Numbered from the stretch's first letter, positions 25,591-33,739 are shown. The stretch is DNA of 64,000 bases from Flavipsychrobacter sp. (GCA_041392855.1 JAWKLD010000003.1:1-64000), one strand, 5' to 3'. Made by a program: numbers and translations. The notes: generated from the letters alone by a model not told the origin.

Positions 25591-25613
25591 ACAGCCTCTA
25601 ATAAAGAGGCTGT
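25591..25613 (-). terminator. Terminator between convergent genes
   Basis: ACAGCCTCT (25591-25599) pairs with AGAGGCTGT (25605-25613). On the minus strand a T-run follows, so it ends the large T9SS gene; it may act weakly on the plus strand too. Confidence 0.75.
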
Positions 25614-25650
25614 GTCATATTTATATAGGGCGATACGGCTAGTCTTTAAA

Positions 25651-27828
25651 TTATTGTTTTACCCACTTCACTTTATAATCATGGCCACCTGCACCTTGTA
25701 TATGTATAAAGTATACACCACTTGCTATCTGCGTAGCAGGCAATGCTATCTGATTATTTCCTGCATCAACCATGCGGCTTTCCGTCCATATTAATTTACC
25801 AGTAACGTCTACAACATTTACTACCAATTCATCTTGCTCTGCCAGTTGTAAGTGCAGGCTTGCTGTATTGCCTGAAGGGTTAGGCACTACATATGCATTG
25901 CTTACTGCTCCCGCTACATTGGCTACCGATTGTTGTATTTGAATAATACCTGTTGTATCTGACATGTTGTAAAGCGTTATCGGCTTACCATCTTTATCTA
26001 TTAGTATCGGATTTTCAAAACTGAACACAATAGACTCTCCTCCGATCACGCTAGTAGGAATAGTGAAGTCTACCGTTGCAATGGTACCATCACCACTCAC
26101 ATTTTGATGATCTATTCTTGCATATGCCCAGTCTACAACGGTATTACTAATATCTTTATTAAAGTTGAGCGTATTAGTACTATTACCCATCCAGCTGGTA
26201 GCTGTATTTATAGCTATTGGGCTAAGCGGCACAGATGTTACCAGTTTTACTCTCGCAGCAAAACCATAGATATCTTTCATTTGGTTTCCTGATGTTCCCA
26301 TCTTAATAGGTACAGATACATTAAACCCTGCTACCAAAGGCGTACTACTCAGGTCAAAGAATATTTCAGGAGCACCTGTGATTTTATTAGCGGAGTTTCC
26401 TTTAGGGTGTGTCAATCCATAATTGGCAACTATCGGCGCAAGGTCAGATAGGTTTACAATACTATCTCCATTACAATCCGCATGCTTTCTGTTTACCGAT
26501 GTCAATGGTATATTACTACCCCAATCAGGAGCATATTGCGCTACCCAATTATTAGAAGCGTTTGGCCTTGAAGGTCCAATGCTATTATAAGATAAAGCTA
26601 CAGCCAGTGGATCGAGCAGGTTTACTACATTATCACTGTTCGCATCGCCGGGCCATACACTATCCGCAGAGCATTGTCTTGTTTTTACCAATATAGCATA
26701 GGTAGCAAAACCCGTCATAGGGCATCCGTTATCTTTCACTTTAAGGTCTATATAGAAAAATGGCAGGTTCAACGGATTAAGATTGGCTGGAGCTGACCAC
26801 CATACCGTAGCACTACCTGTAGGGCTGCCCGCCATAGTACTGTTATTAAATGTCCACCCTGCTATTACAGGCGTGTCCACTTCAACAAAAACGGTATCGG
26901 TACTGGTAGGGTCTATAAACCAAGTATATGCAGTATCCATACTACTTGGGCAAGAATATACCGTTGTGGTACTGCTTGCTGATATCATAGGATAAGTGAT
27001 GACGTTATTACTGCTTGCTGCTAATACAGCAATGCCAAAATCTCTTATATAAGAACCTATCAGATTACCATTCCTGTATTCCCTTACTTTGAAAGCCATG
27101 GCAAAGAACCCTTGCATGCCGCCTCTTACCGAATAGGTTTGGTTAGCGGCATTGATAGAATATAAACCATTAGCACCAAAAGGATTGGTAGGGCTAAACC
27201 CTCCTGCTGAATAAGTAGCATTGGACGTAGCAGATAGTTTTGGCGCTACACGGTCGTAGACAATACTATCTCCATCGGGGTCTATGGTTTGTAACGGCAC
27301 TACCGTAGGCGTAGTAGATGTTGTGATATAAAAAGACGGAGTATTAGGAATATATGGAGTAGAGTTATGACCGTTGACATTGTTCAACGTTGCCTCCAAA
27401 TATAGGTTGCCACCCGAAGCTAAGTTGTTAGACGTATTTCTGGCGCTAAGCGAAACAGAAAACTTCCAGTCTGCAGCAAGAACGTTAGGGATATTGATCG
27501 TGGCTTTGTATTTAGCCACTCTGTATCCTGGTATTACGGAACTGGAGCTATGGCATTTTGTAGGTGCTGTAGGGCAAGGGGGCGTAACGATCTCCAATGC
27601 CGTTTGTGGCAATGTCAGCTGTGCGCTCAAGCTTTTCGACGCCGAGGCTACATCAACTATTACAAATGTGGGCATATTAACCCCCGTACAGTCTCCATAC
27701 AAAGTAAGGAAGACCGTATAGTTTGTTCCGTTATATTCATACCTAAGTTCTCCACCAGCTAGGTGACTGGCATTGGCATATGGAGCAAAAAAGGCCAATA
27801 AGAGCAGAGTATAGAGCGCTTTTTTCAT
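25651..27828 (-). CDS. T9SS protein with cohesin-like and dockerin-like modules
   Basis: A 725-residue exported protein. Signal peptide about 1-20 (ending YANA), then beta-rich domains with a SHLAGGELRYEYNG opening typical of surface proteins in this phylum. At about 390-480 there are two dockerin-like calcium loops: PGDANSDNVVNLLDPLAVAL and DCNGDSIVNLSDLAPIVANY. A cohesin-like beta domain follows (PLVAGFNVSVPIKMG, KDIYGFAARVKL, DGTIATVDFTIP). The end is a type A sorting domain (PNPSGNTASL, ASGVYFIHIQGAGG). In cellulosomes dockerin and cohesin mediate calcium-dependent protein docking; here both types occur in one polypeptide. Partner proteins are not visible nearby. Confidence 0.82.
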   Translation of the reverse strand: MKKALYTLLLLAFFAPYANASHLAGGELRYEYNGTNYTVFLTLYGDCTGVNMPTFVIVDVASASKSLSAQLTLPQTALEIVTPPCPTAPTKCHSSSSVIPGYRVAKYKATINIPNVLAADWKFSVSLSARNTSNNLASGGNLYLEATLNNVNGHNSTPYIPNTPSFYITTSTTPTVVPLQTIDPDGDSIVYDRVAPKLSATSNATYSAGGFSPTNPFGANGLYSINAANQTYSVRGGMQGFFAMAFKVREYRNGNLIGSYIRDFGIAVLAASSNNVITYPMISASSTTTVYSCPSSMDTAYTWFIDPTSTDTVFVEVDTPVIAGWTFNNSTMAGSPTGSATVWWSAPANLNPLNLPFFYIDLKVKDNGCPMTGFATYAILVKTRQCSADSVWPGDANSDNVVNLLDPLAVALSYNSIGPSRPNASNNWVAQYAPDWGSNIPLTSVNRKHADCNGDSIVNLSDLAPIVANYGLTHPKGNSANKITGAPEIFFDLSSTPLVAGFNVSVPIKMGTSGNQMKDIYGFAARVKLVTSVPLSPIAINTATSWMGNSTNTLNFNKDISNTVVDWAYARIDHQNVSGDGTIATVDFTIPTSVIGGESIVFSFENPILIDKDGKPITLYNMSDTTGIIQIQQSVANVAGAVSNAYVVPNPSGNTASLHLQLAEQDELVVNVVDVTGKLIWTESRMVDAGNNQIALPATQIASGVYFIHIQGAGGHDYKVKWVKQ

Positions 27829-28135
27829 GGAATATGATTTTATTTCATATAAATACTAGGCGTATTTTGTCACAGAAAGGTTGGGTAATATTTAATTTTT
27901 CTAAAATTATTAATCAACAGTTATCCTATTGCAAGCGTTTATTAACTGCTTCATTCTCACCAATATAAATTCCAAAAGACATTGACAACAAGCCTACAAA
28001 TAAGCATTGTAAAGGGGTTTAGAACAAAAAATAAGAGAGTTCACAAAAAAACAACAAGAATTAACACACCAATTTTACATTAAATATTGTTATTTCATGC
28101 GTCAGTACCTATCTTTATAACAAATAGTTCCTGAT
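27829..28135. other. AT-rich intergenic region between divergent genes
   Basis: A 307-base gap with the 5-prime leader of the minus-strand T9SS gene and a plus-strand promoter at 28087-28117. The plus-strand frame at 27780-27968 has no start signals or family features and is rejected. No repeat structure of note. Confidence 0.55.
28087..28117 (+). promoter_or_regulatory. Promoter of the tandem-HTH regulator
   Basis: TTG at 28087-28089 and TATCTTTA at 28110-28117, spacer 20 bases, one change from the TAnnTTTG consensus. It lies 19 bases before the start codon. Confidence 0.5.
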
Positions 28136-28576
28136 ATGCCACCCAAAGCCAAACATGTAAAGGATGTAAAGCCATTGCAATTAAAGCAAGCCGCTGCTAT
28201 ACTCATGAAGCGACGCAACATTGCAACCAAAGGTGAAATGGCGGAAAGAATAAAAGTGACTCCGTATTATTACTCCAAAGTTATTAATGGGGAGACACCA
28301 CTTACAGAAGCTTTTTTAGAGAAGTTTTTAAAGTATGCTCGTGCTGGTAGCGTCAACGAGATACTGGCGTCTAAAAAACCACCACGTAACATGTATGAGG
28401 TGATAGCAGAGGGGTTACAAACCTACATGGAATCTAAAAAAGTAACACAAGCAGAGCTGGCAGTGCACCTAAAAACAGACCAACAGATACTAAGCCGTAT
28501 ACTGCATTGTAAGAAGAAACTCTTCACACCGGATATGATGATAGAAATACTAAAGCTGATCAAATACAAGCTATAA
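28136..28576 (+). CDS. Tandem helix-turn-helix (XRE-type) DNA-binding protein
   Basis: A 146-residue basic protein with two similar Cro/CI-type helix-turn-helix units. The first is at about 17-70 (QAAAILMKRRNIATKGEMAE, then RIKVTPYYYSKVINGETPL), the second at about 85-140 (EVIAEGLQTYMESKKVTQAE, then LAVHLKTDQQILSRILHCKK). No ligand-binding or oligomerisation domain follows. It probably binds DNA as a monomer or dimer recognising paired half-sites. Targets are unknown; autoregulation is possible. A terminator hairpin follows the gene. Confidence 0.75.
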   Translation: MPPKAKHVKDVKPLQLKQAAAILMKRRNIATKGEMAERIKVTPYYYSKVINGETPLTEAFLEKFLKYARAGSVNEILASKKPPRNMYEVIAEGLQTYMESKKVTQAELAVHLKTDQQILSRILHCKKKLFTPDMMIEILKLIKYKL

Positions 28577-28596
28577 ATAGATATATACCTTATTCA

Positions 28597-28628
28597 AGCT
28601 CTATGTTCTCCTTACATAGGGCTTTTTT
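28597..28628 (+). terminator. Terminator of the tandem-HTH gene
   Basis: AGCTCTATG (28597-28605), 9-base loop, CATAGGGCT (28615-28623) with one G-T pair, then TTTTTT. Confidence 0.75.
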
Positions 28629-28699
28629 ATTGCAATACCTTTTTACTTTAAACGGAAGCCACTATTTTCGTCCTATTCTAAAATCAATATACATTACCC

Positions 28700-29533
28700 A
28701 TGCGCCAATACCGCATTTACATATTGCCTCTTCTGCTACTTGCTGCTGCTTGCGGTAGCGATCCTAAACCTACGGAAAGTACTAACACACCTAAAGAAGA
28801 CACCAACCCTATACCTGCCCCCAAGCATATCTCCTACCAGCTTGTCAACCAATACCCGCACAGCCCATATGCTTACACCGAAGGCCTACAGTTTGTAGAT
28901 GGCTATTTATATGAAGGCACAGGGCAGTTTGGCACATCTATACTTACTAAAAACGAACTGGAAACGGGGAAAGTGCTACAACAACACAAGTTGGAAAATA
29001 AATATTTTGGTGAAGGTATTACCGTAATGGGTGATAAAATATACCAACTCACCTATCAGGCAAAAACAGGGTTTGTATATGATAAGAAAACATTCAAACT
29101 ACTAAAGACCTTTTCTTTTGATAGTAAAGAGGGCTGGGGAATGACCAATGATAGCACCCATATTATATATGGTGACGGTACCGACCAGTTATATTTTTTA
29201 GACCCCGAAACATTACAAAAAGTAAAGACCATAAAAGTAGTGGACCGCTATGGGCCTGTTAGCTTCATCAACGAGCTGGAGTATATAAAAGGATACATCT
29301 ATGCCAACCAGTGGCAGACTGAACTAATTTTAAAAATAGACCCTGCTACAGGCTATGTAGTTGGGCGTGCCGACTTGAAAACCTTACGCCAACGCACAGG
29401 CATACCTGCGGTCTCTAATAATGAAAGAGCACCTGAAGTGCTCAACGGCATTGCTTATGATAGTAAGGAGAATAGAATATTTGTAACCGGTAAAAACTGG
29501 CCTAAGCTTTTCGAAATAAAGCTGGATAATTAA
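28700..29533 (+). CDS. Glutaminyl-peptide cyclotransferase (glutamine cyclotransferase family), lipoprotein
   Basis: A 277-residue lipoprotein (lipobox LAAAC at about residue 18) of the five-bladed-propeller glutamine cyclotransferase family. Diagnostic stretches are HSPYAYTEGLQFVDGYLYEG, GQFGTSILTK, YFGEGITVMGDKIYQLTYQ, EGWGMTNDSTHIIYGDG, FINELEYIKGYIYANQW and LNGIAYDSKENRIFVTGKNW. The enzyme turns N-terminal glutamine of proteins into pyroglutamate. Many Bacteroidota exported proteins carry Gln right after signal cleavage (several in this window end their signals with AQ), so this enzyme plausibly protects them from aminopeptidases. Confidence 0.9.
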   Translation: MRQYRIYILPLLLLAAACGSDPKPTESTNTPKEDTNPIPAPKHISYQLVNQYPHSPYAYTEGLQFVDGYLYEGTGQFGTSILTKNELETGKVLQQHKLENKYFGEGITVMGDKIYQLTYQAKTGFVYDKKTFKLLKTFSFDSKEGWGMTNDSTHIIYGDGTDQLYFLDPETLQKVKTIKVVDRYGPVSFINELEYIKGYIYANQWQTELILKIDPATGYVVGRADLKTLRQRTGIPAVSNNERAPEVLNGIAYDSKENRIFVTGKNWPKLFEIKLDN

Positions 29534-29651
29534 TATAGCCATCCATATCTTAAAACACCATACCCAATGGCACGGATAATAAATACCGACACGTGGGTAT
29601 AAATACGCAGCTTATAATTATAGACTTTTATAATTGTAAATAGCTGCCCTG

Positions 29652-29900
29652 ATGCCTCAACAAGAAAAGAAGCTTACAGCATATCCTATTTCGTCGGGCG
29701 ATGAACTCAATGTCTTTGCCGGAGGGGTAATGACGCATGTGCGTATTATGGATATGCAAGGTAATGTGCTGATAGAAGCGGAATGCGATAATAAAAAAAG
29801 TTATACGCTGAACATAAAACACCTGAATAATGACACCTACCTTGCCGAGGTTGCTTTTAAAGATGCCCATACCGAACGAAGCATATTTGTAAAACTATAA
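29652..29900 (+). CDS. Stand-alone protein resembling a T9SS type A sorting domain
   Basis: An 82-residue protein that looks like a sorting domain without any cargo: AYPISSGDELNVFAGG corresponds to the usual YPNPxxDxLxV, HVRIMDMQGNVLIEAE to VxIxDxxGKxV, HLNNDTYLAEVAFKD to LxxGxYxVxV, and it ends with a short basic-hydrophobic tail (SIFVKL). There is an in-frame stop just upstream (29637), so no signal peptide is encoded. It therefore cannot be a normal T9SS substrate. It may be a decoy, an adaptor or a remnant of a degraded cargo gene. Codon use looks normal for the region. Confidence 0.65.
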   Translation: MPQQEKKLTAYPISSGDELNVFAGGVMTHVRIMDMQGNVLIEAECDNKKSYTLNIKHLNNDTYLAEVAFKDAHTERSIFVKL

Positions 29901-30009
29901 GTACGTGTTTCTACGCATTATTTGCGGGTATCTACTTATATATACTACCTGTACTTCTATTATTACAACCTGACCATTATCTTTAATACAAACAAAACAC
30001 CTGACTATT

Positions 30010-30483
30010 ATGAGAAACAGAAATGCCGCAAATCTAAACCTACCACAAGCTAGCTGTTTTGATAGAGCAAGCTGTGGCGACCCTGCCTGCCAAGGCTATC
30101 TAGCCAGTTATCATCAAATATCGCAACAAGACTATGACGATATGGTCAATGCTTTTTTTGGCAATACCACTACAGCAGTACTCTCGGTAGCTGCCAGTGC
30201 TATAGATGTAAATGTAGACTGCCAAAGTCACCGCGTAAAATACATGATGGACGAAAACAATATTGGCGACAACAATGAGGTAACAGTAACGGTAGAGCAA
30301 GGTTATGAAATAGAAGGAAAGTATTCTATCGCCTTATTTAAAGGTATCATTACTTTGTACAACCCCGACACTTTTCATTTCTCTAAAGCAAAAGAAGACA
30401 ATGGCAACTATACCCTAGCCTTCTATGCTACTGCCAATAATCAACCCGTTTATTTTGGCGACCTCTCAAACCTCTACCCATAA
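30010..30483 (+). CDS. Hypothetical protein
   Basis: A 157-residue protein with no signal peptide. The N-terminus has three close cysteines (ASCFDRASCGDPACQGY), a pattern that could bind metal or form disulphides. The remainder is beta-rich with aromatic residues (YSIALFKGIITLYNPDTFHF). No family recognised. It lies between the orphan sorting-domain gene and the sensor operon on the same strand. Confidence 0.6.
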   Translation: MRNRNAANLNLPQASCFDRASCGDPACQGYLASYHQISQQDYDDMVNAFFGNTTTAVLSVAASAIDVNVDCQSHRVKYMMDENNIGDNNEVTVTVEQGYEIEGKYSIALFKGIITLYNPDTFHFSKAKEDNGNYTLAFYATANNQPVYFGDLSNLYP

Positions 30484-30544
30484 ACTATAGTATATCAAAG
30501 AACTATTACCTTATATAAACACAACTATAGTAGCCCTACCAGTT

Positions 30545-31129
30545 TTGGTAGGTATCTATAAAAAAAAATATTCCCTACTTTGGTGGTACACCTTAGTAGG
30601 GTTTGTTGCTAATTTGCTGGTTGCCATTATCTTTTATGGTAGCCCTGCACGCTTCCCTGTTGCCAATACCTATATTATAGCAGAGTTCATTTTGTTATTC
30701 TTTTTTTTCAAGCAACAATTCAATACAAAATTTCAAAAGGCATCGTTTATAGTACTCCCTTTTTTCTGCATTGGTTTGGCCAATATATTTTATACAACCG
30801 AGGCAGGCATTAGCCTACAACACTATAAAGATTTTGACGCCTTTAGTGCTGCAATGTTTTCTCTTAGCTATATACTGCTCTGTATACTAGGCTATGTCAA
30901 GATATTACAAGAAAAAAGCACGCTCCACATAGAACGGTCAGCCTTCTTTTGGGCAAATACGGCCATATTTATCTATACATCAGGAATCTTTTTTCTATTC
31001 CTTTTTACCCGTTACCTGCTCACTCACGAAATGAGTACCTACGTAGGACAGCTATGGCAGATAAACGACACATTGCTTATCTTAAAGTCAGTAATGCTAT
31101 CGACCTCATTCTTTTGCAAAAGACCTTAA
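30545..31129 (+). CDS. Membrane protein upstream of a two-component pair (non-ATG start)
   Basis: A protein of about 194 residues with six or so membrane helices (YTLVGFVANLLVAIIFYG; TYIIAEFILLFFFF; ASFIVLPFFCIGLANIFY; FSLSYILLCILGYV; ANTAIFIYTSGIFFLFLF; a final LLILKSVMLST). No ATG is available: the called start is TTG at 30545, and the frame stays open upstream to 30491, encoding a further hydrophobic stretch (TIVALPVLVG), so translation could begin a little earlier at another rare codon. It ends three bases before the histidine kinase start. A membrane sensor subunit for that kinase is the likely role. Confidence 0.65.
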   Translation: MVGIYKKKYSLLWWYTLVGFVANLLVAIIFYGSPARFPVANTYIIAEFILLFFFFKQQFNTKFQKASFIVLPFFCIGLANIFYTTEAGISLQHYKDFDAFSAAMFSLSYILLCILGYVKILQEKSTLHIERSAFFWANTAIFIYTSGIFFLFLFTRYLLTHEMSTYVGQLWQINDTLLILKSVMLSTSFFCKRP

Positions 31130-31132
31130 CTA

Positions 31133-31912
31133 TTGGATACACATCTTACCACATTGATAATAATAGGCATTGCCGCCATGCTCCTTTTAGCATTAGGGGT
31201 TATATTATTTGTTGTATTGTATCAACGTAGGGTCATTAAACATCAGGTAGAGTTGGAACGTATCAACCTACAGAAGCAACAAGAATTATTACAAGCCTCT
31301 ATACAAAGCGAAGAAGAAGAGCGTGCTCGCATTGCTTCTGAGCTGCACGATGATATAGGTGCTACACTTTCCTCCGTCAGGCTCTTCTTACACAATGCTG
31401 CCACTGGTGCCGATAATGAACACTTAGAACAATCGAAAAAACTACTGGACGACAGTATAAAGAAACTAAGAGATATATCTCATAAACTACAGCCTGCTAC
31501 CCTTTTCCATTTAGGGTTGGAACAATCGATACTTGCTACCGCTGATGTGATCAACAGATCGGGCAGCATGAAGATCAAATTCACTTCCACTAACACGCTA
31601 CCACGTTTTAATGGACAAGTTGAGCTTTCTGTCTACCGCATATTACAAGAGCTGCTTAACAATATCATGAAGCATGCCAATGCTACAAAAGTGGATATAG
31701 AGACAGTTTTGTCTGATAAAAGATTGACCCTATCCCTTACACACAATGGCACAGGATTAACTGAGGACAGCTACCATGAGCTTATTTATAAAAAAGGAGC
31801 TATAGGGCTGAAGAATATTGAAAACAGGAGAAAGTCGATACAGGCAGCTATTAGTTTTTATACAGATAATGATGAATACGGTATTTTACTAACAGTTCCC
31901 GTAGAAGTATAG
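31133..31912 (+). CDS. Sensor histidine kinase, NarX/LytS-like (HisKA_3) type
   Basis: A 259-residue kinase with one N-terminal membrane helix (about 7-30), a short coiled coil (QRRVIKHQVELERINLQKQQ) and a HisKA_3 dimerisation helix with the phosphate-accepting His72 in ERARIASELHDDIGATLS. The ATPase domain has an N-box LQELLNNIMKHANAT at about 178-192 and a GAIGLKNIENR G-box. The start codon is TTG at 31133; the first ATG would cut into the membrane helix. It lacks its own sensor domain, so the preceding membrane protein may sense the signal. The response regulator follows after 14 bases. Confidence 0.9.
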   Translation: MDTHLTTLIIIGIAAMLLLALGVILFVVLYQRRVIKHQVELERINLQKQQELLQASIQSEEEERARIASELHDDIGATLSSVRLFLHNAATGADNEHLEQSKKLLDDSIKKLRDISHKLQPATLFHLGLEQSILATADVINRSGSMKIKFTSTNTLPRFNGQVELSVYRILQELLNNIMKHANATKVDIETVLSDKRLTLSLTHNGTGLTEDSYHELIYKKGAIGLKNIENRRKSIQAAISFYTDNDEYGILLTVPVEV

Positions 31913-31926
31913 TAAATTAGCGTAAG

Positions 31927-32574
31927 ATGCCTACCATAAAATACGCTATAGCAGACGATCATAAAATTTTCAGACAAGGCTTAAAAATTGCCCTTAGCGA
32001 CGATACTCAACTCGCACTAGCCGGAGAAGCGGGCAATGGACTAGAGCTGTTAGAACTGCTAAAGACCAACGATATAGACGTAGTATTACTGGATATAAAA
32101 ATGCCGGAGATGGATGGCATTGCGACAACTAAGGAGATAAGAGCACAATACCCCGACCTAAAGATCATCATCCTTACCATGTTTGATGAGGAGCACTTTA
32201 TCCTGCATCTTGTACAGGCTGGCGCCAACGGTTATTTATTAAAAAACGCAGAGCCTTCAGAAATAAAACTGGCACTACATGCAGCTGTAGAAAACGGCTT
32301 TTATTTCAACGATCTGGTGAGCAATACCATGCTGAAAAATGTGGTACAAAAAGCACAAACCCCTACTATTTTTAAACAAGTAGAGCCACTTAACGAAAAA
32401 GAGCTTAACGTGCTTCGCCTCATTTGCGAGCAGCATACCGCCGCCGAAATTGCAGAGAAAGTATTTTTAAGTCCGCGCACCGTAGAAGGGATACGCTCTG
32501 CCTTGCTAGACAAGATAGGTGTACGCAATACTGCTGGGCTAGTGATGTATGCTGTAAAAAATGGAATAGTGTAG
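31927..32574 (+). CDS. NarL/FixJ-family response regulator
   Basis: A 215-residue regulator. The receiver domain (1-120) has acidic residues at 10-11 (AIADDHKIF), phospho-acceptor Asp56 in VVLLDIKMPEMDG, Thr in IIILTMFD and Lys in NGYLLKNAEPSE. The C-terminal LuxR-type helix-turn-helix spans about 150-210 (NEKELNVLRLICEQHTAAEI, then AEKVFLSPRTVEGIRSALLD). It is paired with the preceding kinase. The next gene, an exported protein, starts three bases after its stop and may belong to the same transcript. Confidence 0.93.
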   Translation: MPTIKYAIADDHKIFRQGLKIALSDDTQLALAGEAGNGLELLELLKTNDIDVVLLDIKMPEMDGIATTKEIRAQYPDLKIIILTMFDEEHFILHLVQAGANGYLLKNAEPSEIKLALHAAVENGFYFNDLVSNTMLKNVVQKAQTPTIFKQVEPLNEKELNVLRLICEQHTAAEIAEKVFLSPRTVEGIRSALLDKIGVRNTAGLVMYAVKNGIV

Positions 32575-32576
32575 CA

Positions 32577-33113
32577 ATGGTTAGACCTATCTTACTTGCA
32601 ATACTGGTAACATGTTCCAACTGGTGCTATGCACAAGAACAAGAGCTTTCTCCTCTAGAAGAGGTTACCGAATTTCTACAAGGTAAAGTATGGGTAAATA
32701 ATATGACCTGTTATGGAGATAGCTGCATCAATCAGAAATACTACGCGTCTTACTATTATTGGGATGGTACTTTGCAAGACTATATAAAAGATGGTATCAA
32801 CTTCAATGCTTTACAACTGAGCGAAGTAATTTATACAGAAGACTCTATTACCAATCAAAAAAAACCTACTATCAATATGTCTACTCCTATGTTGGTAGTA
32901 TTGAGCAAAGATGAACAGGAATACCCCACCTACAACTGCCTGTATAAGTCTGAAAGTTTTTCAGGTTTTGTAGAGTTGAAGATGAATAAAAACCTTTTTG
33001 TACTAAAAGGCTTGTTTAACGATGATGATACTATAGTGACCATGCAATACAAGAAAACTACCCCACCACCAAGAATAAAAAAAATGATTCAATTTGCCCC
33101 TGCAGAAAAATAA
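32577..33113 (+). CDS. Hypothetical exported protein at the end of the two-component operon
   Basis: A 178-residue protein. The ATG at 32577 gives MVRPILLAILVTCSNWCYAQ, a good signal peptide; the open frame upstream reads through the regulator in another frame and is a shadow. The mature part is acidic to neutral and contains a CYGDSCINQKYY stretch with a possible disulphide. No family recognised. It is three bases downstream of the response regulator stop, so it is probably co-transcribed with it. Confidence 0.7.
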   Translation: MVRPILLAILVTCSNWCYAQEQELSPLEEVTEFLQGKVWVNNMTCYGDSCINQKYYASYYYWDGTLQDYIKDGINFNALQLSEVIYTEDSITNQKKPTINMSTPMLVVLSKDEQEYPTYNCLYKSESFSGFVELKMNKNLFVLKGLFNDDDTIVTMQYKKTTPPPRIKKMIQFAPAEK

Positions 33114-33115
33114 TT

Positions 33116-33147
33116 TTTGGCTGTAAAGAATATTCATCGTAATATTA
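33116..33147 (+). promoter_or_regulatory. Promoter of arsR
   Basis: TTTG at 33116-33119 and TAATATTA at 33140-33147 are spaced by 20 bases. The palindromic ArsR-box (33132-33155) covers the -7 element, so a bound repressor would block transcription. Confidence 0.5.
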
Positions 33148-33155
33148 CAATGAAT
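33132..33155. promoter_or_regulatory. ArsR-box-like operator 1 (24-base near-palindrome)
   Basis: ATTCAT, CGTAATATTACA, ATGAAT: the outer 6-base arms are exact complements and the inner TGTAATATTAC is palindromic except one position. It lies 10 bases before arsR. The core ATCGTAATATTACAAT recurs at 33518 and 33740. Confidence 0.75.
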
Positions 33156-33165
33156 AGTACAAGCA

Positions 33166-33498
33166 ATGGGTATTACAAAATCAGATTTATTTACTAAAAA
33201 GCAGAACGAACTAGCCAATATGGCTAAAGCACTGGCGCACCCTGCACGTATTGCTATACTTCAGTATCTACTGAAAACAGATAGCTGTGTATGTGGCACT
33301 TTGGTAGATATTTTGGGCTTAGCACAACCCACCATTTCGCAACACCTAAAAGAGCTCAAACAGGTGGGGCTGATACAAGGCAACATTTCAGGTACCAGTG
33401 TTTGCTATTGCATCAACCCAAAAAAATGGGCTGAGTATAAAGACTTCTTCGGTAGTTTCTTCAAGGAATTGCCAGAGTCGAATACTAGCTGCTGCTAA
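33166..33498 (+). CDS. arsR: ArsR-family arsenic-responsive repressor
   Basis: A 110-residue winged-helix regulator. Recognition helix in LAQPTISQHLKELKQVGLIQ (about 52-71). The metal-site motif is SCVCGTL with Cys41 and Cys43, comparable to ELCVCDL of classical ArsR proteins; further cysteines are at 80, 82 and at the very end (109-110, SNTSCC). It should bind arsenite and leave the DNA, releasing the three box-like sites in this operon. It is the first gene of the arsenic cluster. The Cys-Cys end is shared with the microprotein and ArsM downstream. Confidence 0.93.
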   Translation: MGITKSDLFTKKQNELANMAKALAHPARIAILQYLLKTDSCVCGTLVDILGLAQPTISQHLKELKQVGLIQGNISGTSVCYCINPKKWAEYKDFFGSFFKELPESNTSCC

Positions 33499-33513
33499 TA
33501 TTTTTTTGCCGCT

Positions 33514-33537
33514 ATTCATCGCAATATTGCAATTAAC
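33514..33537. promoter_or_regulatory. ArsR-box-like operator 2
   Basis: ATTCATCGCAATATTGCAAT: the core 33518-33533 (ATCGCAATATTGCAAT) is almost identical to operator 1 and lies 18 bases before the microprotein's ATG. Confidence 0.75.
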
Positions 33538-33555
33538 AAATAAAAGGAATAGACT

Positions 33556-33651
33556 ATGACACAGATTCAAATGAACCATAACTGTTGCGATACACACGAC
33601 AACGACTGCTGTGGCGGACTTGGTTGTGGAGAAGGAACAGGCTGTTGCTAA
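33556..33651 (+). CDS. 31-residue Cys-rich microprotein of the arsenic operon
   Basis: ATG at 33556, TAA at 33649-33651. The peptide has 31 residues: MTQIQMNHNCCDTHDND, then CCGGLGCGEGTGCC. Seven of 31 residues are Cys, three of the pairs adjacent, with two His and several Asp. It has its own ArsR-box 18 bases upstream and its own hairpin terminator 21 bases downstream, and lies between arsR and arsM. An arsenite- or metal-binding (metallothionein-like or metallochaperone) role is inferred from Cys content and context. I know of no described family with this sequence. It is too short for normal gene callers. Confidence 0.75.
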   Translation: MTQIQMNHNCCDTHDNDCCGGLGCGEGTGCC

Positions 33652-33671
33652 AACAGCAATTTATAATACTT

Positions 33672-33704
33672 GATACCCTCAATTGCTTTGGGGGTATCAT
33701 TTTG
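33672..33704 (+). terminator. Terminator after the microprotein gene
   Basis: GATACCCTC (33672-33680) pairs with GGGGTATC (33691-33698), followed by ATTTTG. The stem is good and the T-run short, so partial read-through into arsM is possible. Confidence 0.65.
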
Positions 33705-33739
33705 ATAACATTAAATTAATGCAGAATTTAAACTGCTCA

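Noticed and set aside
32424..32576. Extension of the exported protein gene back into the response regulator
   Set aside because: It lies in another frame of the regulator gene and would hide the clear signal peptide at 32577.
33508..33651. Treating the Cys-rich frame as random sequence because of its small size
   Set aside because: Rejected as an explanation: operator, terminator, Cys spacing and operon position all support a real gene.
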